DNA of 22,296 bases. It comes from JAWLBW01 sp041687475. GTDB taxonomy: Bacteria; J088; JAWLBW01. Made by a program: the position numbers and the translations under genes. Location: assembly GCA_041687475.1 (NCBI GenBank), contig JAWLBW010000034.1:1-22296 (forward strand), given 5' to 3'. Below the pieces are notes generated by a model. The model did no database searches and had not been told where the DNA came from. It worked only from the letters and a program-made list of their open reading frames with translations. This document shows positions 16,018-22,296 of this stretch, piece after piece. The stretch's first letter is position 1. Each line of letters begins with the position of its first letter.

Positions 16018-16040
16018 TCGTTCAAGTAAGGGGGGAAGAC

Positions 16041-17513
16041 ATGGGAAGCATGGGAAAGGCCGCCGGCAACGGCGTTCGGTGGATGGCCGTTGCGCAACTT
16101 GCCCGGCGGTTAACGCAGGTGGTAACTACGGCCATTCTCGCCCATTTGCTTGTGGCCGGTGATTTCGGCATCATCGGCATGGCTGCGGTCATCATCGACT
16201 TCGCTCTCATCTTTCGCGATCTGGGCACAAGCACCGCCGTCATTCACAAAGAAAACCCGAGCGACTCGCTTCTCAGCTCGGTCTTCTGGGTCAATCTGAG
16301 TTTCGGGCTCCTCGTCGCCGCCGCCGTTGCCCTGGCCGCCCCCCTTATCGCCGCCTTCTTCCATGAGCCGGCCCTCACGGACATTCTGCGCGTTCTGTCG
16401 ATTACCTTCGTCATCGCAAGCTCGAGCATTCTGCAGCAGGCACTTCTCGAGCGCAGACTGGCCTTCGAGATTCTGGCACGGCTGGAACTGGCTGCGGCCA
16501 TTATCGGTTCGGCTACGGGCATCGCCTTCGCCGTTCTGGGGTTCGGGGCGTGGAGTCTGGTCGCCCAGATCATCACGCTCCAGACGTCGCAGACGGTCTT
16601 TCTGTGGGTGGCCGGGCGCTGGCGTCCCCGCCTTCTCTTCGACTGGCAAAGCGTGCGATCCATTGCCGGCTACAGCCTGAATCTGACCGGCTCACAGGTG
16701 GTGTTCTTCGTCTGGCGCAATGCCGACAAACTGCTCATCGGCCGTTTTCTCGGCAGCGAAGCCCTGGGCTTCTACACGATCGCCTATCGCATCATGCTAT
16801 ACCCCCTCGAAGCGGTGTCGCATGTGGTCGGCCGGGTGCTGTTTCCCGTCTATGCGCGGTTCCAGAATGACGACGCCCGCTTTCGCGCCGCTTATCTGCG
16901 TGTGGCCGGCGCCATCGCCATGGTGACTTTTCCCCTGATGGCGGGCGTCATGGCCCTGCACGAACCTTTCGTCGAGGTCGTTCTGGGCGAAGGCTGGGAA
17001 CCGGTTGCCACCCTGCTGCTCATTCTGGCCCCCATCGGCATGTCGCAGGCGGTAGGCTCGACCACCGCCATGATCTTTCAGACCAAGGGCCGCACCGACA
17101 TCATGTTCGTCTGGCATATCGTTTACTGCGCGGTCACCATCGGCGCCTTCGCCCTCGGGCTGCCTTGGGGAATCATTGGTGTGGCCGTCGCGTACGCGGC
17201 CGCAAACCTTCTCTGTGCCTACCCCTCGTTCGCCATTCCCTTCCGGCTCGTGGGGTTGCGGTGGCGGGAGTTCTTCAAGCCGTTGGCCGCTCCCTTCGCT
17301 GCGAGTTTACTCATGGCCCTTCTGGTATATGGCGCCACGACCCTGCTCACGCTCGAGAACCACTGGTTGTTGGCCGGGGGCATCGTCTCGGGTGCACTGC
17401 TCTATCTGTTCCTTCTGCAGGTCTTCGACCGCGAACAGCTGCGCCAGATCTGGCAGGTGGCCACCGCTCGCAGGCACACGCCTCAGGAAGTACCGACGCA
17501 ACCCCGGGTATGA
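16041..17513 (+). CDS. Wzx-type polysaccharide flippase (MOP superfamily)
   Basis: The 490-residue protein is very hydrophobic, with about 12-14 predicted membrane segments spread along its length (for example LAHLLVAGDFGIIGMAAVIIDFALIF, LSFGLLVAAAVALAAPLIAAFF, GVAVAYAAANLLCAYPSFAI). The N-terminal GVRWMAVAQLARRLTQVVTTAILAHLL and the WRNADKLLIGRFLGSEALGFYTIAYRI segment are typical of Wzx/WzxC-type lipopolysaccharide and exopolysaccharide flippases. These move undecaprenyl-linked repeat units across the inner membrane. The start at 16041 is supported by GGGGGGAAGAC directly upstream; ATG 16050 is less well spaced. It is the last gene of the plus-strand unit, and the hairpin at 17518-17544 follows four bases after the stop. 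Confidence 0.92.
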   Translation: MGSMGKAAGNGVRWMAVAQLARRLTQVVTTAILAHLLVAGDFGIIGMAAVIIDFALIFRDLGTSTAVIHKENPSDSLLSSVFWVNLSFGLLVAAAVALAAPLIAAFFHEPALTDILRVLSITFVIASSSILQQALLERRLAFEILARLELAAAIIGSATGIAFAVLGFGAWSLVAQIITLQTSQTVFLWVAGRWRPRLLFDWQSVRSIAGYSLNLTGSQVVFFVWRNADKLLIGRFLGSEALGFYTIAYRIMLYPLEAVSHVVGRVLFPVYARFQNDDARFRAAYLRVAGAIAMVTFPLMAGVMALHEPFVEVVLGEGWEPVATLLLILAPIGMSQAVGSTTAMIFQTKGRTDIMFVWHIVYCAVTIGAFALGLPWGIIGVAVAYAAANLLCAYPSFAIPFRLVGLRWREFFKPLAAPFAASLLMALLVYGATTLLTLENHWLLAGGIVSGALLYLFLLQVFDREQLRQIWQVATARRHTPQEVPTQPRV

Positions 17514-17517
17514 AAAG

Positions 17518-17544
17518 GCCCCGGGGACTCACGGTCCGCGGGGC
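17518..17544. terminator. Hairpin terminator between converging polysaccharide operons
   Basis: GCCCCGGGGAC (17518-17528), loop TCACG, GTCCGCGGGGC (17534-17544) form an 11-bp stem with a single mismatch. On the minus strand the hairpin is followed by TTTT, as in an intrinsic terminator for the glycosyltransferase gene. On the plus strand it lies four bases after the flippase stop but is followed only by CTCTTCG, so it is weaker in that direction. It is probably shared by both operons. Confidence 0.7.
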
Positions 17545-17577
17545 TCTTCGATCATCCGGGACAACAGGACTTTCACA

Positions 17578-18816
17578 TCAACCGGAAGCCGGCACTGCGT
17601 TCTCCCTACCCTCGCCCAGGACACGCTCGTACAGCCGTCCCAGACGCTCTCCCTGTACGAGGGCGTCGAATTCGGCCTCGATATGTTCACGGTTTGCCCG
17701 GCGAACGGCCGCCCAGGCCCCCGGGTTTTCGAGCAACCACCGGAGCGCCTTCGTAAGTCCGTCAACATCGCGCTCGCGTGCCAGAAGGTGATGCGATGAA
17801 GGCGCCAATAATTCGGGAATGTCGCAGTGAGTCGTAGCGACAACCATAAGCCCCATGGCCGCCATTTCGAGAATCGCAACCGGGGCCCCCCCTTCGGTGT
17901 CACCGTCGGAGGCGACCAGGCTCGGCTGCATGAAAAGATGATGCTCGCGTGCCACCCGCCCTAACACTTCAGGGGCAAGGTAACCCTTCATGGTCACGGC
18001 AACCCGACTGCCCATTGCGCGTACGAGCGCGAGAATCCGCTTCTTTTCTGCCTGCGAAGCCTTATCGCGGCCCGCATCGCCCACAATGGTGACCTGAATC
18101 TCGTTCGGTGTGTCGAGCCCTCGAATGGCTTCGAGGGCATAGGGCAGGCCCTTCTTCTCGCGAAAGGATGCCGCGACCAGAATTCGCAAAGGCTGACCCG
18201 GTTTCCACGTGCGCGGGGTGAAAGCAAGTCGGTTCAGGTCGACCCCCAGATGCTGCACGTACACCTTGTCGGGTCGACACCCGAGATCGACTACCCTGGC
18301 GGCCATGAACGGCCCCTCGCAGAAAACTGCGTCGACATGGGCGAGCAACGAACGGAACCGGCTACGCCACCAGGGCTTCTTCCGCGGAAGAAGATCAAGG
18401 TCGCCCCCATAGAAGGTGACCACGTGGCGACTGCCCACCGCCCGAACGAACGGCATATCGACCCAGCCGTTATGCCCGAAATGGGAATGAACGATGGCCG
18501 GCCGCCAACGTCTCGCCACCGCGTGGGGAAACGTAGCGCGCGGTATTCGACGTGTCTTGCGTGCCCATCGCTCGATCCGTCTCAGCGGTCGGGGCAGGCT
18601 CTCGGCAGAATGAATCCGGGCAACGGGAAAAAGATCGAGATTCTCGGTCTCGTCGCAGAGCACGTGGTTTTCGAAGGCCGACGGCAGAAAGCGTACCTGG
18701 TTGTGCATCCACGTCTGGGTAAGCGGCAGCCAGACGGGGTGACTGTGCAGGACACGCACCGGTTGGTCTTGCCCGAATGCCGGACCTGCCGTGTTCGGAT
18801 AAGCGTCATGCAGCAT
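17578..18816 (-). CDS. GT4-family glycosyltransferase
   Basis: The 412-residue protein has the two-domain GT-B layout of family GT4. The N-terminal domain reads VRVLHSHPVWLPLTQTWMHNQVRFLP ... HSHFGHNGWVDMPF ... VVTFYGGDLDLL. The C-terminal domain has ILVAASFREKKGLPYALEA, VTIVGDAG, MKGYL and the donor-binding EGGAPVAILEMAAMG, equivalent to the usual E-x7-E motif. It would transfer a sugar from a nucleotide donor to the growing lipid-linked repeat unit; the linkage is unknown. The start at 18816 overlaps the aminotransferase gene by 11 bases and has AAGGGGGG upstream. It is the last gene of the minus-strand polysaccharide operon and ends 34 bases from the shared terminator hairpin. Confidence 0.92.
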   Translation of the reverse strand: MLHDAYPNTAGPAFGQDQPVRVLHSHPVWLPLTQTWMHNQVRFLPSAFENHVLCDETENLDLFPVARIHSAESLPRPLRRIERWARKTRRIPRATFPHAVARRWRPAIVHSHFGHNGWVDMPFVRAVGSRHVVTFYGGDLDLLPRKKPWWRSRFRSLLAHVDAVFCEGPFMAARVVDLGCRPDKVYVQHLGVDLNRLAFTPRTWKPGQPLRILVAASFREKKGLPYALEAIRGLDTPNEIQVTIVGDAGRDKASQAEKKRILALVRAMGSRVAVTMKGYLAPEVLGRVAREHHLFMQPSLVASDGDTEGGAPVAILEMAAMGLMVVATTHCDIPELLAPSSHHLLARERDVDGLTKALRWLLENPGAWAAVRRANREHIEAEFDALVQGERLGRLYERVLGEGRENAVPASG

Positions 18817-19993
18817 CGGCCACGCCCCCCTTGCGGGCCTCGGCCATGACGTCGTGCACCGCTTCCACGACGTCTTCCACGTCTTGATTGGTCATGCCGG
18901 GCGAAATGGGCAGACTCAAGGTTTCTCGCCCGAACCGCAAGGCATGGGGCCATTCCGACGGATCCCACCCGAAGGTACGTCGATAATACGGATGCTCCGG
19001 AATGGCCAGGTAATGAACCCCCGCACCGATCCTGCGCTCGGTAAGAGCATTCAGGAAGCCGTCGCGCTCAATGCCGCAGCGGGCGCGGTCTATGCGCAGC
19101 TGATAAAGATGGCGGGCGTGTCTTTGGCTTTCTTCGTCGGCGGCCGGTAAGCCGACCGGAAGGTCGGCGAAGGCTTTCTGATACTGCCGCCAGATGTCGT
19201 CGCGTCGCTTCCAGTTTTCTTCGACACGCGCCAGCTGATGAATGCCCAAGGCAGCCTGCATGTCGGTCATGTTGTATTTGAAACCGGCCTCTTCTACCGA
19301 ATAATGCTTGAACCCTTCGGCCGAAAAGCGCTTCCAGGCGTCGCGACTCATACCGTGCAGCGAAAGAACGCGAATGCGTTCGAGCACCCGTTCATCCTTC
19401 GCGATGACCATTCCCCCCTCGCCGGTCACGACATTCTTGGTCGAGTAGAAGCTGAATACGGCCAGGTCGCCGAAAGTACCGGCCTTTCGTCCATCAAGCT
19501 CGGTTTCGACCGCATGGGCGCAGTCTTCAATCAGGGCAAGGTCGTAGCGGAATGAAAGGTCGCAGAGTGAAGCCATATCGCAGGCCCGTCCAGCGAAATG
19601 TACGGCGATGATGGCCCGTGTTCGTGACGTGATTCGGCGCTCGACATCAATCGGGTCGAAGTTTCCGGTCACCGGGTCAATGTCGGCCAGGACAGGCGTT
19701 CCCCCGGCGTGAATGATGGCGTTGACCGTGGCGCAGAAGGTCATGGCCGTGGTAATGACCTCATCGCCCGGTTGCAGGTCGAGGCTTCGACAGGCCAGAT
19801 GAAGGCCCGCCGTCGCCGAGTTCAGCGCAAGAGCCGCCGGTGCGCCTTTGTAGGCCGCGAAGTCCTGCTCGAAGCGCTTCGTTTTCGGTCCCGTTCCGAG
19901 CCAGCCTGATCGCAAAGTGTCGACGACTTCGGCAATTTCGTCTTCGCCGATTGCCGGCGCGCCGAAGACGAGAAAATTCTCCCTCACGCGCAT
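18806..19993 (-). CDS. DegT/DnrJ/EryC1/StrS-family sugar aminotransferase
   Basis: The 395-residue PLP enzyme has the full family pattern: SGWLGTGPKTKRFE, NSATAGLHLACRSL, GDEVITTAMTFCATVNAI, LIEDCAHAVE, and FSFYSTKNVVTGEGGMV with Lys186 as the PLP-binding residue. The C-terminal part has FKYNMTDMQAALG and GVHYLAIPEHPYY. Family members transaminate nucleotide-linked keto sugars. With rfbB and rfbA directly upstream, the likely substrate is dTDP-4-keto-6-deoxyglucose or its 3-keto isomer, giving an amino-dideoxyhexose. Position specificity (C3 or C4) cannot be read from the sequence. A near-perfect AAGGAGG site precedes the ATG at 19993. It overlaps rfbA by 10 bases and the glycosyltransferase gene by 11. 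Confidence 0.94.
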   Translation of the reverse strand: MRVRENFLVFGAPAIGEDEIAEVVDTLRSGWLGTGPKTKRFEQDFAAYKGAPAALALNSATAGLHLACRSLDLQPGDEVITTAMTFCATVNAIIHAGGTPVLADIDPVTGNFDPIDVERRITSRTRAIIAVHFAGRACDMASLCDLSFRYDLALIEDCAHAVETELDGRKAGTFGDLAVFSFYSTKNVVTGEGGMVIAKDERVLERIRVLSLHGMSRDAWKRFSAEGFKHYSVEEAGFKYNMTDMQAALGIHQLARVEENWKRRDDIWRQYQKAFADLPVGLPAADEESQRHARHLYQLRIDRARCGIERDGFLNALTERRIGAGVHYLAIPEHPYYRRTFGWDPSEWPHALRFGRETLSLPISPGMTNQDVEDVVEAVHDVMAEARKGGVADAA

Positions 19994-20892
19994 AAACGTT
20001 CCTCCTTCTCGATGGCCCTGTACTCTTCGACCAGGCGCATCAGGTAGGCTCCATAGCCGGTTTTACGCAGGCGGTGCGCGCTACGCTCCAGCTGGTCGAC
20101 GGAGATAAGCCCCATGCGAAAGGCCACCTCTTCGGGACACGCGACCTTGAGGCCCTGGCGGCGCTCGAGCGTGGCCACGAAGTTACCGGCATCGAGCAAG
20201 GCATCATGCGTGCCGGTATCGAGCCAGGCCATTCCCCGCCCGAGAGTCACCACCCGCAAGCATCGCAGTTTAAGGTAGGCTTCAATGACCGCGGTGATCT
20301 CCAGTTCACCCCTTGCCGAGGGACGAACCTGTTTCGCCACCTCGACCACGTTACCGTCGAAAAAATAGAGCCCGGTCACAGCAAAGGAAGACTTGGGCTC
20401 GAGCGGCTTCTCGTCGATGCTCAACGCCCGCCCCGACGCATCGACTTCTACGACGCCGAAATGCCGGGGTTCCTTGACGTGATAGGCGAAAACGGTGGCC
20501 CCGTTCGTGCTGTCGTTCGCCTCCTGAACCATGCGTCCCAGACCGTCGCCGTAGAAGATGTTGTCGCCGAGAATCAGCGCGGCCGGCGCCCCCGCCAGAA
20601 AGGATTCGCCTACTAGAAAGGCGTCGGCCAGGCCCCGCGGCGCCGTCTGTACGGCATACGACAACTCGATGCCCCACTGCGACCCATCGCCCAGCAGACC
20701 TTGAAAACGCTCTGTTTCCTCGGGTGTCGTAATGACGAGAATCTCGGTGATGCCGGCCAGCATGAGTGTCGTCAGCGGATAGTAGATCATGGGCTTGTCG
20801 TAAACCGGCATCAACTGTTTACTTACCGTCATGGTTACCGGATGCAGGCGCGTACCCGAGCCCCCCGCCAGAATAATGCCTTTTCTCTTCAT
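19984..20892 (-). CDS. rfbA: Glucose-1-phosphate thymidylyltransferase
   Basis: The 302-residue product matches RfbA/RmlA in length and motifs: KGIILAGGSGTRLHPVT, KQLMPVYDKPMIYYPL, GDGSQWGIELSY, LILGDNIFYGDGL, FGVVEVD, SIDEKPLEPKSSFAVTGLYFFD and AWLDTGTHDAL. It converts glucose-1-phosphate and dTTP to dTDP-glucose, the first step of dTDP-deoxysugar synthesis. The start is the ATG at 20892, where family members begin (MKRKGIIL); GGGAG lies eight bases upstream. The frame remains open further upstream, but that part overlaps rfbB and is not protein-like. It overlaps rfbB by 4 bases (ATGA) and the aminotransferase gene by 10. Confidence 0.96.
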   Translation of the reverse strand: MKRKGIILAGGSGTRLHPVTMTVSKQLMPVYDKPMIYYPLTTLMLAGITEILVITTPEETERFQGLLGDGSQWGIELSYAVQTAPRGLADAFLVGESFLAGAPAALILGDNIFYGDGLGRMVQEANDSTNGATVFAYHVKEPRHFGVVEVDASGRALSIDEKPLEPKSSFAVTGLYFFDGNVVEVAKQVRPSARGELEITAVIEAYLKLRCLRVVTLGRGMAWLDTGTHDALLDAGNFVATLERRQGLKVACPEEVAFRMGLISVDQLERSAHRLRKTGYGAYLMRLVEEYRAIEKEERLCA

Positions 20893-21953
20893 GAGTTCAC
20901 TCCCTGCTGCAACCCCAGGCGCTGCAGTCGATACGTTCCCGCCGTGATTCTCTCGCACCAGGCGGCATTGCCCAGATACCACTCAATCGTTCGTCGCAAC
21001 CCCGCTTCAAATGACAGTGACGGCTGCCAGCCGAGCTCGCCCCGAACACGGGCGGCATCGATGGCGTAACGTCTATCGTGCCCCGGTCGGTCGGGAACGA
21101 AAGAGATAAGCTCTTCGTAGGGCGACGTCGACGGCTGCAGCTCGTCGAGCATGCGGCAGAGCATACGCACGAGTTCCAGGTTCTCGAGCTCGCACCCCGC
21201 ACCGATGTTATAGGTTTCACCCGGCTGGCCGCGTTTCCACACGGCCTCTAGGGCCGTGCAGTGGTCGCCGACGTAAATCCAGTCGCGCACGTTTCTTCCG
21301 TCGCCGTATATCGGAAGAGGCAGGCGTTCGAGCGCGCGCGAGATCATGTGCGGAATGAGCTTCTCGGGAAATTGGAAGGGACCGTAGTTGTTCCCGCAGT
21401 GCGTAATCATGGCGGGAAAACCGTACGTACGACTCCACGCCTGCACCAGGTGATCCGACGCCGCCTTCGAGGCCGCGTAGGGTGAATTGGGCCGGTAGGG
21501 CGACCCTTCGTGAAAGTATCCCTCGACGCCAAGGGAACCGTATACCTCATCGGTCGACACGTGAACGAACCGAAATGCCTCGCGTTCACCGCCTTCGAGC
21601 CCTTCCCAGTACCTCCGGGCGCAGTCGAGAAGAGTGAAGGTTCCGTCGACGTTGGTTTCGATGAAGGGTGCGGGCCCGTCGATGGAGCGGTCGACGTGGG
21701 ACTCGGCGGCAAAGTGAATAATGGCCGAGGGCCGGTGAGTCGTCAGCAACGTATTCACCAGGTCGGCGTCGCACACGTCTCCCTGAATGAATACATGCCG
21801 CGGACTGTCGGCGACGTCGCGCAGGTTGTCGAGATTGCCGGCATACGTAAGCGCATCGAGATTGACCACGACCGTGTCGGGCTTTCGCAGCTGCCCGATG
21901 ACGAAGTTGGCGCCGATAAATCCGGCCCCGCCGGTTACGAGAATCCGTTCCAT
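20889..21953 (-). CDS. rfbB: dTDP-glucose 4,6-dehydratase
   Basis: The 354-residue extended SDR enzyme shows the NAD motif GGAGFIGANF, NLDALTYAGNLDNL, FAAESHVDRSIDGP, HVSTDEVYGSLG, YAASKAASDHLV (the Tyr-x3-Lys pair), CGNNYGPFQFPEKLIP and VRDWIYVGDHC. These are diagnostic of RfbB/RmlB. It turns dTDP-glucose into dTDP-4-keto-6-deoxyglucose. The ATG at 21953 has GGGAGG five bases upstream. It lies 10 bases after the sugar transferase gene and overlaps rfbA by 4 bases, so all belong to one operon. rfbC and rfbD, needed for rhamnose, are not in this window. Confidence 0.96.
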   Translation of the reverse strand: MERILVTGGAGFIGANFVIGQLRKPDTVVVNLDALTYAGNLDNLRDVADSPRHVFIQGDVCDADLVNTLLTTHRPSAIIHFAAESHVDRSIDGPAPFIETNVDGTFTLLDCARRYWEGLEGGEREAFRFVHVSTDEVYGSLGVEGYFHEGSPYRPNSPYAASKAASDHLVQAWSRTYGFPAMITHCGNNYGPFQFPEKLIPHMISRALERLPLPIYGDGRNVRDWIYVGDHCTALEAVWKRGQPGETYNIGAGCELENLELVRMLCRMLDELQPSTSPYEELISFVPDRPGHDRRYAIDAARVRGELGWQPSLSFEAGLRRTIEWYLGNAAWCERITAGTYRLQRLGLQQGVNS

Positions 21954-21963
21954 GTGGCCTCCC

Positions 21964-22296
21964 TTACATGCCCGTGCCGCGCAACACGGCGGGTATCGTT
22001 TTCAGCAGAAGCTTGATATCCAGGTGCAGACTCCACCGGTCGATGTAGTCGAGGTCAAGCTTCATCCACTCGTCGAAGTTGATGCCGTTTCGCCCCGATA
22101 CCTGCCACGTGCACGTGATACCCGGCTTCACGCTGAGGCGCCGACGCTGCCAGGGCTCATATCGCGCCACCTCGGCCGGAATTGGCGGTCGCGGACCAAC
22201 CAGACTCATGTCGCCTGTGAATACGTTGATCAACTGGGGCAGTTCGTCTATCGAGAATTTCCGCAGAATTCGACCCGTACGGGTAATACGCGGATC
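21964..22296 (-). CDS. Initiating polyprenyl-phosphate sugar transferase (partial, N-terminus outside window)
   Basis: Only the last 110 residues are present; the frame is open through the right edge. They match the C-terminal half of the bacterial sugar transferase domain (PF02397-type, WbaP/PglC-like). Visible motifs are DPRITRTGRILRKFSIDELPQ, GDMSLVGPRPPIP, PGITCTWQVSGRNGINFDEW and LDLDYIDRWSLHLDIKLLLKT. Such enzymes place the first sugar-1-phosphate of a repeat unit on undecaprenyl phosphate at the inner membrane. The usual PGITGLWQVSGR reads PGITCTWQVSGR here, a minor variation. It lies 10 bases upstream of rfbB and opens the visible part of the minus-strand operon. Confidence 0.92.
   Translation of the reverse strand, partial: DPRITRTGRILRKFSIDELPQLINVFTGDMSLVGPRPPIPAEVARYEPWQRRRLSVKPGITCTWQVSGRNGINFDEWMKLDLDYIDRWSLHLDIKLLLKTIPAVLRGTGM

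Overview
The window looks like a GC-rich chromosome segment from a diderm (Gram-negative-type) bacterium. The signs are several lipoprotein and Sec signal peptides, two predicted outer-membrane beta-barrel proteins (one with Omp85/D15-like features) and a surface-polysaccharide locus of O-antigen or capsule type. I cannot name the phylum from sequence alone; a spirochaete of the Leptospirales or a deltaproteobacterium-like lineage would both fit. No rRNA, tRNA, CRISPR array, insertion sequence or phage gene was found.

Left part (1-8873). A partial lipoprotein gene with fibronectin-type and propeller-like repeats runs leftwards off the window. Its upstream region holds a perfect CRP/FNR-type palindrome (2080-2095). 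Divergent from it is a tight cluster: a PHP-domain phosphoesterase, a TPR lipoprotein with a C-terminal lytic transglycosylase domain (4-nt overlap), and a 1017-residue secreted protein that joins a zinc-metallopeptidase-like domain, a TolB/PD40 propeller and an Omp85-like barrel (14-nt gap). The PHP gene has a consensus-like promoter inside its longest open frame and a strong ribosome binding site in front of an ATT codon, so it probably starts at ATT. A small SpoIIAA/STAS-like gene follows.

Middle part (8900-13800). These are metabolic singletons: an NTF2/SnoaL-like protein, a zinc alcohol dehydrogenase with its own promoter, a 4HBT thioesterase, an outer-membrane barrel protein of unknown function, a PaaI-type thioesterase and a TIP30/HTATIP2-like NAD(P)-binding protein. 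The only gene-free stretch longer than 300 bases (11068-11440) contains a decayed copy of the 5' part of the STAS-like gene, bracketed by short AATCC-rich repeats.

Right part (14048-22296). This is a surface-polysaccharide locus in two converging units. The plus-strand unit has two tandem, homologous FemAB/GNAT-type acyltransferase-like genes and a Wzx-type flippase. The minus-strand unit enters from the right edge with an initiating polyprenyl-phosphate sugar transferase, then rfbB, rfbA, a DegT-family PLP sugar aminotransferase and a GT4 glycosyltransferase, nearly all overlapping. The two units meet at a strong hairpin, probably a terminator, at 17518-17544. Together they suggest a dTDP-4-keto-6-deoxyglucose-derived amino sugar that is made, possibly N-acylated by the tandem pair, assembled on undecaprenyl phosphate and flipped. 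rfbC and rfbD are not in the window.
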